DNA from: Flavobacteriales bacterium
GTDB taxonomy: Bacteria; Bacteroidota; Bacteroidia; Flavobacteriales_F; PHOS-HE28
DNA: 8,854 nucleotides
Assembly: GCA_020437875.1 (NCBI GenBank)
Contig: JAGQVR010000116.1
Span: 1 to 8,854 of the forward strand
Direction: 5' to 3'
Every line of letters starts with the position of its first letter. Within the stretch, counting starts at the first letter, position 1. The translations under genes and the position numbers were made by a program. Below, piece after piece: positions 1-6,688 of this stretch. The notes under the pieces are model-generated. The model was given only the letters and a program-made list of their open reading frames with translations, ran no database searches and was not told the origin of the DNA.

Positions 1-328
1 TTGGGCCAGTGGCACCTACGTGGTACACTACATCGATGAGCACGGCTGCCTGAGCGCATCGCCCGAGGTCAATGTGGTATTGAACGTAGGTCTTCCCGAG
101 ATAGATGAACGCGCCATGCACGTCTGGCCGGTTCCTGCGCGCAGCGTGCTCTTCATCGAATATTCGGCGGCACCCACACAGGCACAGCTGGTGGACGTGA
201 ATGGTCAGGTCGTTCGTGCTTTCCAATTGAATGCCGGTCGCAACAGGATCGACCTGAGTGGTCTGGCCTCGGGTTTCTACCTATTACGTTCCGCTGATGG
301 TGGTATGGCGCGGGTGATGGTGGAGTAG
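1..328 (+). CDS. C-terminal part of a secreted protein with a T9SS type A sorting domain (5' partial)
   Basis: This is the 3' end of a larger gene. The frame is open from base 2, giving 108 residues starting W-A-S-G-T-Y, so the ATG at 20 is probably internal. Residues 1-28 (GTYVVHYIDEHGCLSASPEV) look like the last strands of an Ig-like or PKD-like repeat. Residues ~40-108 form a T9SS type A C-terminal sorting domain: a VWPVPAR motif in place of the usual YPNPA, then LVDVNGQVV, then IDLSGLASGFYLLR, and a short strand ending in MVE. In this family the domain directs a Sec-exported protein through the type IX system to the cell surface or outside, and is normally removed. The catalytic or adhesive part lies outside the window, so the function is unknown. 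It converges on the RND pump gene with only 2 nt between stop codons. The domain call is strong; the protein's role is not known. Confidence 0.88.
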   Translation, partial: WASGTYVVHYIDEHGCLSASPEVNVVLNVGLPEIDERAMHVWPVPARSVLFIEYSAAPTQAQLVDVNGQVVRAFQLNAGRNRIDLSGLASGFYLLRSADGGMARVMVE

Positions 329-330
329 GT

Positions 331-3300
331 TCACACCCTCGGCGGTATCAACTTATACACCACCGGCGTCACCAGGCGGCTGAGCACCGTGCTGCTGATC
401 AAGCCCCCGATCAGCACGATCGCTAATGGCGAGATCAGTGGATTGGTGCTGTAGGCGATCGGAAGCAGCCCACCGATGGCGGTGAGGCTCGTGAGTACGA
501 TGGGCAGGAAGCGCATCTCGCCCGCTTCGCGGATAGCCTCCTCCAGGGTCCGGCCTTCGGAACGGAGCTGGTTCGTGAAGTCCACCAGCAGGATGGTGTT
601 CTTCACCTCGATGCCCGCCAGCGCGATGAGACCCACGATCGCCACGAAGCTGAGGCTGTTGCCGGTCATCCACAACGCGATCACCGCACCGACGATGCCC
701 AAGGGGATCACGCTCAGCACGATCAAGGTGCTCTTGAAGGTGCCGAACTCCAGCACCAGCACCGCGATGAAGAGGAAGATCGTCGCCAGGATGATGGTAC
801 CGAATCCACCGAAGCTGTCCTGCCGCGTCTCGATCTCGCCGCCCATGGTGTACGTATAGCCAGCGGGTAGCCGCATCGCGTCCATCGCCTTGATCGTCGC
901 GTTCAATGCATCGTCCACAAGGAAGCCCTGTTGAACGAAGCTGCTTACGGACACGTACCGCCGTTTACCCAGGTGCTTGATGGTCTGTGGCGAGGCTTCC
1001 AGTTGCAGATCGGCCACTTGACGAAGGGGGATGCTGGCGCCGCTACGACTGGTCACATAGAGGTCGTCGAACACATGGAGGTCTGCTCGCTGTCCTTTGG
1101 GGACCGTTATCACCACCTCGCGCTCCACACCCTGCGGATCGTTGAAGGTGCCCATGCCCAGCCCGGCCACCGCGAGGCGCACCGTGCGGTCGATGTCCAC
1201 CGTGGCGATGCCCAGCATGCTCGCCTTGTCGCGGTCGATCCTCACGCGCAGGTCGCTCTTCAGGTTCGCCATCGGATCTTCCACGTACAGGCTGCCGGGC
1301 ATCTCCTTCAGCATCGCCGCCACCTGCGCACTGATGCGGCGCAGCGTGTCCAGGTCCTCGCCGAAGATCCGTACCTCCACCGGCGCGAGTTGCGGCGGAC
1401 CCTGCTCGAAGTCCTTCACCTCGATCTGCGCCCCCGGCACTTGCGCGAAAGTGTTCCGCAGTTCGTCGATCACGCGCAGTTTCGTCCTCGTTCCGGTCTT
1501 CGGCTGCAATTGCACGAACACCTGCGCGAAGTCCGTGCGTTCATTCTCGGGTTGCACGTTGTAGTACACCTGTGGATTGCCTTTGCCAACGTTCGTGGTG
1601 TAGTACTGCACCTCCGGACGTTGTGCCAGTTCGTGTTCCACCAGACGTGCGAGGCTGTCGGTGCGTGCCAGATTGCTCTGCAAGGGCGCCACCACGTTCA
1701 CCATGAACTGCGGCTTCTCCGATGCGGGGAACAGGCTGAAGCCGATCGCCTTCATCAAGCCCAGCGAACCGATGAAGATCGCCAGTGCCACCAGCAAGGT
1801 GGTGCGTGGGTTGTGCAACGAGCGTTCCAGGAGCGGTGCATAGGTGGCGTGGATCCCACGTTTCAAGCCGCGCAGGAAGAAGTTGCCCTCCGCGTCGTGG
1901 TGCGGCTTCAGCAGGCGGATGCTCAGGAAGGGGACGATCGTGAGCGACACGAACATGCTTGAGACCACCGCGAGGATCACGGCCAGGGGCAGGCTGCGGA
2001 TGAACTCACCGCTCGCCTCTGGCATCAGCGCCAGAGGCATGAAGGCGATGCACAGCGTCACCGTACAGCCGATCACCGCCACGCCGATCTCCTTCACCGC
2101 GCCGAGTACGGCGTCCAAGGGTTTCTTGCCTTCACGCAGCCAACGTTCGATGTTCTCGACCACCACGATGCTGTCATCCACCAACAGCCCCAGCGCCACC
2201 ACCATGCCTACAATGCTCAATTGGTTCAAGGAGAACCCCATCGCGTTCAGCATGACCACACCCATCGCCAGCGACAGCGGTATGCTGATCATCACCACCA
2301 GGGACGCTCGGTTGCCCAGTGGTAGCAGGGTGAGCAGCACGAGCCCTATCGCGATGAGGAAGTCACGACCAAGGACACCGAGCCGGTAGTTCACGGCCTG
2401 TGCCTGGTCGAAGTGTTCCTCCAGTGCCACGTTCTGCGGAAGTTGGGCCTTGAAGCGGGTGAGTATGGGTGCGTATCGCGCCTGCGCCTCGCTGATGTTC
2501 ATGTCGCTCTTCATCGCCGCGTTCACCACCACGCTCCGGTGACCGTTCAAGCGGGTGATGTGGCGGTCCTCCTGATAGGTATCGGTCACCCTGGCCACAT
2601 CGCGCAGCAGCGTGTTGCGTCCATCGGCCGTTGCCACCACGGTCCGTGCAATATCCGCGGCATCGAGGTAGCTTCCGCTGGTCTTCACGTTCAGTGTCTT
2701 CGAGCCGGCGTCCACACTTCCACCGGGGATGTTGGCCATCTCGCTCTGCACCGCGCCGATCACCTGGTCCAGTGGGATGTTCAATCGGGCCAGCTTCTCC
2801 AATTGCAGGTCGATGCGCACGGTCGCATACGGGATCCCGTTCACCTCCACCTTCTTGAGCATCGGTACCGCCTCCAGTTCCTCCTGAAGCCGCTCAGCCT
2901 GTTCCTTCAGCACCCGGCGGGGGGCGTTCTCGCTCACCAGCGCGACCTGCAGGACGTTCACGCTGCTTGGCGTCGCCTTCTGCACATCGATGCTGTGGAT
3001 GTCCGCCGGTAGCTCGGCGCGCAATGCGTTGATCTCCTGCACCAGTTCCTGATGCTTGCGGTCAACATCCACGCCATAGAGGGCATCCACCCGGATCACA
3101 GCCACGCCGTCCTTGATCGTACTGTACACGCGCTTGATGTCATCCAGTTCGGTCACCCGCTTCTCGATCGGGTCCACCACCAGGTTCTCCATGTCCTCCG
3201 GGCTCGTGCCGGGGTACACCGCCACGATCGGGTAGATCGGTGCGTTCATCTCGGGGTCTTCGGCACGGGGCATGCTCACCAGCGTGTTCATCCCCACCAC

Positions 3301-3366
3301 CACGATCATCAGGAAGATGACCAGCGTGAACGGACTGTTCTTAACGGCGTATCGGGTGATCCACAT
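331..3366 (-). CDS. RND-family efflux pump, inner-membrane permease subunit (AcrB/MexB type)
   Basis: A 1011-aa proton-driven inner-membrane transporter, the energised part of a tripartite efflux system, of normal length for the family. TM1 lies at ~12-32. A first periplasmic porter region (~33-330) is followed by a membrane block (~331-485), a second porter region (~545-850) and a second membrane block (~855-1008). The proton-relay residues appear intact: the Asp pair D397/D398 in GLLVDDSIVVVENIER (TM4), K922 in GIEVKNTILLVDF (TM10), R952 in MRFLPIVLTSL and nearby T959. The double Asp argues for the drug/hydrophobe (HAE) branch and against heavy-metal CusA-type pumps, which carry one Asp there. 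The ATG lies 3 nt after the adaptor's stop, with no clear Shine-Dalgarno, so translation is probably coupled. Substrate cannot be inferred: drugs, detergents, lipids or metabolites are all possible. Confidence 0.96.
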   Translation of the reverse strand: MWITRYAVKNSPFTLVIFLMIVVVGMNTLVSMPRAEDPEMNAPIYPIVAVYPGTSPEDMENLVVDPIEKRVTELDDIKRVYSTIKDGVAVIRVDALYGVDVDRKHQELVQEINALRAELPADIHSIDVQKATPSSVNVLQVALVSENAPRRVLKEQAERLQEELEAVPMLKKVEVNGIPYATVRIDLQLEKLARLNIPLDQVIGAVQSEMANIPGGSVDAGSKTLNVKTSGSYLDAADIARTVVATADGRNTLLRDVARVTDTYQEDRHITRLNGHRSVVVNAAMKSDMNISEAQARYAPILTRFKAQLPQNVALEEHFDQAQAVNYRLGVLGRDFLIAIGLVLLTLLPLGNRASLVVMISIPLSLAMGVVMLNAMGFSLNQLSIVGMVVALGLLVDDSIVVVENIERWLREGKKPLDAVLGAVKEIGVAVIGCTVTLCIAFMPLALMPEASGEFIRSLPLAVILAVVSSMFVSLTIVPFLSIRLLKPHHDAEGNFFLRGLKRGIHATYAPLLERSLHNPRTTLLVALAIFIGSLGLMKAIGFSLFPASEKPQFMVNVVAPLQSNLARTDSLARLVEHELAQRPEVQYYTTNVGKGNPQVYYNVQPENERTDFAQVFVQLQPKTGTRTKLRVIDELRNTFAQVPGAQIEVKDFEQGPPQLAPVEVRIFGEDLDTLRRISAQVAAMLKEMPGSLYVEDPMANLKSDLRVRIDRDKASMLGIATVDIDRTVRLAVAGLGMGTFNDPQGVEREVVITVPKGQRADLHVFDDLYVTSRSGASIPLRQVADLQLEASPQTIKHLGKRRYVSVSSFVQQGFLVDDALNATIKAMDAMRLPAGYTYTMGGEIETRQDSFGGFGTIILATIFLFIAVLVLEFGTFKSTLIVLSVIPLGIVGAVIALWMTGNSLSFVAIVGLIALAGIEVKNTILLVDFTNQLRSEGRTLEEAIREAGEMRFLPIVLTSLTAIGGLLPIAYSTNPLISPLAIVLIGGLISSTVLSRLVTPVVYKLIPPRV

Positions 3367-3369
3367 GGT

Positions 3370-4482
3370 CTATCGCACTTGAATGGGAGAACCTTCCGTC
3401 AGGTATGGACCGCCGTTCACGATCAGGGCCTCCGTGCTGTCGAGCCCGCTCACCAGCACATGCGTGTTCGTGATGCCATGCACGATCACCGAGCGCTTGT
3501 GTGCCTTGCCCTCCGCCGCAACGAACACGGAGCCTTGCGACGCATCGCCATCCAGCAGCGCCTCGTAGGGTATCGCCACCGCATCAGTTCGGCCGCGCGT
3601 GTGGATCGTCGCTTTTCCGTACAGACCGCTGGCCACATCCGGCACCGGATCTATGATGCGCAGCTCCACGAGGAACGCCCCGGTCCGTTGGTCAGCGCCT
3701 GCGCTCTTGCTGGTCACGACCGCCCGCATCGAAAGGTTCGGGAAGGCATCCGCCTGTACCGTCGCGCTGTCGTCCGTGCTGACCTTCGCCCAGTCCTTAT
3801 CGCTCAGGCCTGCCTTCAACAGCCACTTGCCCTTTCCGGCACCGTTCACCATCAGTACCGGATCGCCTGCGCCGACCAATTGGCCTTCGTTCGCGAACTT
3901 CCGAAGTACGAAACCATCGCTGGTCGCATGGATCTCAGCATGACGTCGACCATATTGCGCAGCGGTCAACTGCTCCTTGGCCACGCCCAGACCGGTGCGG
4001 GCGTTCTGAACCGTTTCCAGGCTGATCACACTGTCCTTGAACAGGGCTTCCGCGCGCTGCAGGTCGCGTTCGGCCTTCTCGAAGGCAAGCTGGGCCTGTT
4101 GCACCTGGGCGTCAATGTTCGTCGGCTCCAAGGTGGCCAGCAGTTGTCCGGCGTTCACCGGTTCGCCCTCGTTCACCAGTATCCGTCGCACGATGCCACC
4201 GCTGAGGAAGCTCAACGCTGTTTCGTCGTCGGTGGTGAAGAGACCAGGCACGTTAACGGTCGCTTCCGTTCGCGCGGGACGTACGTGCATCACGGTCACA
4301 GGTGTGGCTCCATTGTCCATGGTCTCCACGGTCGCATCGGCCCTGCCACAGGAGGAGAGGAGGATTGTAAGAAGTGTGATGGAGGTGAACGTGGTATGGA
4401 AGGAATGTGCGGTGCGAGTCTCCTTCATTGATCGTGCATCCATCATTCCCATTTCCGGGATCCGAACTATCGTACTCATCAT
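3370..4482 (-). CDS. RND efflux periplasmic adaptor (membrane fusion protein), probable lipoprotein
   Basis: HlyD/AcrA-type adaptor that bridges the RND pump and the outer-membrane channel. Numbered from the first ATG (370 aa), a lipoprotein signal peptide covers ~19-45: basic M-K-E-T-R, hydrophobic ITLLTILL, lipobox LLSSC with the lipidated Cys at 45. The first half of the barrel-sandwich domain is at ~90-120 (GGIVRRILVNEGEPVNAGQL), an alpha-helical hairpin spans ~122-180, the second half is at ~183-212 (SDGFVLRKFANEGQLVGAGD), a beta-barrel covers ~218-295, and a membrane-proximal domain runs to GSPIQVR. The ATG at 4482 overlaps the channel gene's stop (ATGA), which supports translational coupling. 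However, it puts 18 unusual residues before the signal peptide. The ATG at 4428 (MKETRTAHSF) would give a normal signal with Cys at 27 and is a serious alternative. The family call is firm; the start is not. Confidence 0.94.
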   Translation of the reverse strand: MMSTIVRIPEMGMMDARSMKETRTAHSFHTTFTSITLLTILLSSCGRADATVETMDNGATPVTVMHVRPARTEATVNVPGLFTTDDETALSFLSGGIVRRILVNEGEPVNAGQLLATLEPTNIDAQVQQAQLAFEKAERDLQRAEALFKDSVISLETVQNARTGLGVAKEQLTAAQYGRRHAEIHATSDGFVLRKFANEGQLVGAGDPVLMVNGAGKGKWLLKAGLSDKDWAKVSTDDSATVQADAFPNLSMRAVVTSKSAGADQRTGAFLVELRIIDPVPDVASGLYGKATIHTRGRTDAVAIPYEALLDGDASQGSVFVAAEGKAHKRSVIVHGITNTHVLVSGLDSTEALIVNGGPYLTEGSPIQVR

Positions 4483-5831
4483 TGCAGTGGGTATGTAGCG
4501 TTCTGTCTTTCCATCTCTGCGAGCTTCTGAAGCACGGTGGCACGGGCCACGGCGAGTTGCACCTCGGCACCTGTCAGTTGGTTGCGTGCATCGAGGTATT
4601 CGATCTGGGTGTTCACGCCTTCGTTGAAGCCCTTCTCGATCAGGTTGAAATAGCTGATGGCGCTCGAGTTGCGAGCGTTCGCGCTGCGAAGCACGGCCTG
4701 TGCCGTGGATAGCCCCGTCTGTGCCTGTGTCGCACCCAATATCAGCTGCTGCCTGGAGTTCTGCTCGGTCAGTTCAGCGAGGTCCCGATCGAGTTGCGCG
4801 CGGTGCAGCTTGTACCGGTTACGACCACCGTTGAACAGCGGCACATCGAGTTGCACCCCGAAGAGGTAGTAGTCGGCGTATTGATCGGTGCTCCAGTCCA
4901 GGCCTTGGTAGCCAAGGTCCACGAAGGTGCTCAGCTTCGGTACCCAGTAGTTGCCATTCAACTTGGTCTGGCTGTCACGCAGGCTTACGGCGGTGCGCAG
5001 GGCCTGCAGTTCCTCCCGACGACCGATGTCCGCGGCCAGGGTGGTCGAGGTGTCCACAAGGGCTGCACCCATATCGAAGTGCTCGTCCACGGGTGCGTCC
5101 AGATCGACGTTCAGGAGGAAGTTGAAGTAGCGGCGTGCGTTGGCGAGTTGGTTGGTGGCTTGCGCGAGATCGGCGGAGATGTGTTCATGCTCGGCCTGTG
5201 CGCGCAGTACCTGCGCTGGCACGCCGGAGCCATGGCGCTGGAGCGACCGCGTCACCTCCACGTTCCGCTCCAGCAACTGCAGCGCGCTGGTGTGGCTCCG
5301 CACCGCCTGCCCGGCCATCAACACGTTGTAGTAGGCGACTTTGATGTCCTTCACGAGCTCTCGCCGGTAGATGGCCACTTCATATTCCTGCAGCTGCACC
5401 GCTTGTTCCTGAATGCGCTGGTTGTGGATGATGTCCGTGTTCAGCAATGGCATGGAGGCACGCACATGCGCATCGTAGTAGTTCTTCGGATTGAGATAGG
5501 CCTGCACGTTATCGACCTCCGGGAAGGCGTTCTGGCCGATGAACTGGTTCAGTGTTCGGTAGACAGGGTTCACCAGATCACCCACCGGGAAGTTGAAGTA
5601 GCGGCCACCCTCTCCGCTGAGGAAGCTCGCGTTCAGGTTCAGCGATGGCAGGAACAAGGACTTCGCCTCCTTCAGGTCCTGCATGGCCCGGTCCAGGGCG
5701 ATGTGCTTCTGTTGCAGTACAACGTTGTTGGCCAGGCCTTGGGCGATGTAGGTGTCGAGCGGCTGTTGGGCACTGGCGGCGAACGTGACCATGATCCCCC
5801 CGATGACGCCTGTGGAACACATCCGTAGCAT
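4479..5831 (-). CDS. TolC-family outer membrane efflux channel
   Basis: Outer-membrane exit duct of the tripartite pump. From the ATG at 5831 it is 450 aa. A Sec signal peptide (MLRMCSTGVIGGIMVTFAASA, cut before QQ) is followed by two OEP repeats of long helical hairpins with beta strands, for example SLFLPSLNLNASF and YWVPKLSTFVDLGYQG. Also typical are LFGVQLDVPLFNGGRNRYKL in the second half and FNEGVNTQIEYLDARNQLTGAEV near the end. An in-frame ATG at 5906 would give 475 aa, but it adds 25 polar residues (MFSEPVQPLATRTRS...) before the signal peptide. It also lies only 11 nt from the putative operator, close to where transcription should begin, so 5831 is preferred. The gene follows the TetR gene on the same strand and overlaps the adaptor gene by 4 nt. 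It is probably repressed by TetR through the site at 5918-5930. Confidence 0.94.
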   Translation of the reverse strand: MLRMCSTGVIGGIMVTFAASAQQPLDTYIAQGLANNVVLQQKHIALDRAMQDLKEAKSLFLPSLNLNASFLSGEGGRYFNFPVGDLVNPVYRTLNQFIGQNAFPEVDNVQAYLNPKNYYDAHVRASMPLLNTDIIHNQRIQEQAVQLQEYEVAIYRRELVKDIKVAYYNVLMAGQAVRSHTSALQLLERNVEVTRSLQRHGSGVPAQVLRAQAEHEHISADLAQATNQLANARRYFNFLLNVDLDAPVDEHFDMGAALVDTSTTLAADIGRREELQALRTAVSLRDSQTKLNGNYWVPKLSTFVDLGYQGLDWSTDQYADYYLFGVQLDVPLFNGGRNRYKLHRAQLDRDLAELTEQNSRQQLILGATQAQTGLSTAQAVLRSANARNSSAISYFNLIEKGFNEGVNTQIEYLDARNQLTGAEVQLAVARATVLQKLAEMERQNATYPLQ

Positions 5832-5910
5832 TGACCTGATGGATCCACCCGTTGAAGTGACGCTACGGGTCCTTGTAGCGAGAGGTTGAACAGGTTCAGA
5901 GAACATCGTT

Positions 5911-5930
5911 CAAAGTATTTACAGTGTTAA
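5911..5930 (-). promoter_or_regulatory. Putative TetR operator and weak promoter of the efflux operon
   Basis: On the minus strand, 5930-5918 reads TTAACACTGTAAA. It matches the site upstream of the regulator (TTAACACCGTTAA) at 11 of 13 positions and keeps the inverted half-sites TTAAC and GTAAA, with one mismatch to perfect symmetry. It directly abuts TACTTTG (5917-5911), which resembles the Bacteroidota TAnnTTTG box but is one base short. No TTG lies at the usual -33 distance, so the core promoter call is weak. The operator call rests on the match to the second copy. A repressor bound here would block transcription of channel, adaptor and pump without needing the promoter of the regulator gene. 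Confidence 0.6.
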
Positions 5931-5958
5931 CCAATTGGGTAAAAAAAGGTCGGCTTGT

Positions 5959-6582
5959 TCATGGCTTCAGGCTACGCAGCCAGTTGGTGAACTGTGCGAG
6001 GGCATCGTCCATCAAGGTCTCCTGCTTCGGTTCGCTGATCACCTTGAAGCAGCGATCGCGAACGAAGAGGGCCGCCATGCCATGCACGGTGCTCCAGATC
6101 AGGAAGCTGGTCACTTCCACGTCGCTCCTGCGCATCAACTTCTTCTTCATCGCCTCCTCCACGGTGGACATCAGCACCTGGAACACGCGATCGCCTTCCA
6201 CCCAGAGGTGCTTGGTCTCCTCCATGGCCTGTACCGGGGCTTTCATGATGAACATGAGGTCGTACAATCCCGGGTTCTCCTGGGCGAATTCGATGTATAC
6301 CTTTCCCATGGCGGTGAGACGCTCCATGGGGTCGGCCACATGCGCGAGCGGTGCGAACCGGGCGCCGAGCAATTGGAAGGCCTCGGTGTGCAGGGCGTGG
6401 AAGATCGCGTCCTTGTCCTTGAAGTAGAGGTAGATGGTGGTCGGGCTGTAGGCGATGCGTTGCGCGATCATGCGCATGCTCGTCCGGTCATACCCCTGTT
6501 CCAGGAAGAGTTCGCGCGCGGCATCCAAGATGGCCTTCTTCAGGTCCTCCTTCTCCTTGGCTTTGCGTGCGGCGATGCCCAT
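5959..6582 (-). CDS. TetR/AcrR-family transcriptional regulator, probable repressor of the RND efflux operon
   Basis: A 207-aa one-component DNA-binding regulator, normal length for the family. The N-terminal TetR domain spans ~12-62 (LKKAILDAARELFLEQGYDR, then SMRMIAQRIAYSPTTIYLYF, then KDKDAIFHAL), with the helix-turn-helix at ~35-54 and the recognition helix around SPTTIYLYF. The C-terminal ligand-binding and dimer region contains YIEFAQENPGLYDLMF (~97-111), characteristic of the WHG-type (TetR_C_33) subgroup. The start at 6582 (MGIAARKAKEKEDLKK) gives the usual short basic arm. Longer in-frame starts would run through the promoter and into the divergent gene. It sits immediately upstream of the channel gene on the same strand. 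Matching inverted repeats in front of itself and in front of the channel gene suggest autoregulation and control of the pump. The ligand is unknown. Confidence 0.93.
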   Translation of the reverse strand: MGIAARKAKEKEDLKKAILDAARELFLEQGYDRTSMRMIAQRIAYSPTTIYLYFKDKDAIFHALHTEAFQLLGARFAPLAHVADPMERLTAMGKVYIEFAQENPGLYDLMFIMKAPVQAMEETKHLWVEGDRVFQVLMSTVEEAMKKKLMRRSDVEVTSFLIWSTVHGMAALFVRDRCFKVISEPKQETLMDDALAQFTNWLRSLKP

Positions 6583-6590
6583 GACGGGGA

Positions 6591-6620
6591 CAAATTTAGT
6601 TAACGGTGTTAAGATGTCAA
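6591..6620 (-). promoter_or_regulatory. Bacteroidota-type promoter of the TetR gene with an embedded operator
   Basis: On the minus strand there is a TTG (6620-6618, within TTGACA), a 19-nt spacer, and TAAATTTG (6598-6591). This is a full match to the Bacteroidota primary sigma consensus TTG-N19-TAnnTTTG. The spacer contains the perfect inverted repeat TTAAC-ACC-GTTAA (6612-6600), the probable binding site of the encoded TetR protein. Only 8 nt separate TAAATTTG from the ATG, so the transcript should be leaderless or nearly so. Because the site is symmetric and lies between divergent genes, it may also affect the plus-strand gene at 6689. I find no matching consensus promoter in that direction. 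Confidence 0.75.
6600..6612. promoter_or_regulatory. Perfect 13-bp inverted repeat, putative TetR operator
   Basis: TTAACGGTGTTAA on the plus strand: 5-bp arms TTAAC and GTTAA around a 3-nt centre. It lies between the -33 and -7 elements of the TetR promoter, and an 11/13 copy is found at 5918-5930 before the efflux genes. The symmetry, its place in the promoter and the paired occurrence fit the operator of a dimeric TetR regulator. Binding is inferred, not shown. Confidence 0.68.
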
Positions 6621-6688
6621 GTGATCGAGCCGGGAATTTCAACTTTCCAAGCGGACCATGGGGAATGGAGCGACTTTCTTTGCGCCCC

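Noticed and set aside
931..1962. Long plus-strand open frame (343 codons) inside the pump gene
   Set aside because: Antisense to the RND permease, rich in His/Arg, with no recognisable domain or signal. It is a shadow of high-GC codon bias on the opposite strand.
331..3366. Heavy-metal (CusA-type) RND pump
   Set aside because: The TM4 motif carries the double Asp (VDDSIVVVEN) and TM10 keeps Lys in VKNTILLVDF, as in drug/hydrophobe pumps. CusA-type pumps differ at these positions.
3052..4431. Plus-strand open frame of 459 codons spanning the pump/adaptor junction
   Set aside because: Crosses two well-supported minus-strand genes and has His-rich, domain-free sequence, so it is an antisense shadow.
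4794..5828. Plus-strand open frame of 344 codons inside the TolC gene
   Set aside because: Antisense to a clear OEP-family gene, with no motifs and no upstream signals of its own.
5941..5995. Possible terminator after the TetR gene (7-nt A-run on the plus strand, read as T-run on the minus strand)
   Set aside because: The nearest stem is GGCT/AGCC (4 bp) inside the coding sequence and too far from the T-run. Not a credible intrinsic terminator.
6675..6682. TTTCTTTG as a -7 box for the plus-strand T9SS gene
   Set aside because: One mismatch to TAnnTTTG, no TTG at the correct distance, and only 6 nt from the chosen ATG.
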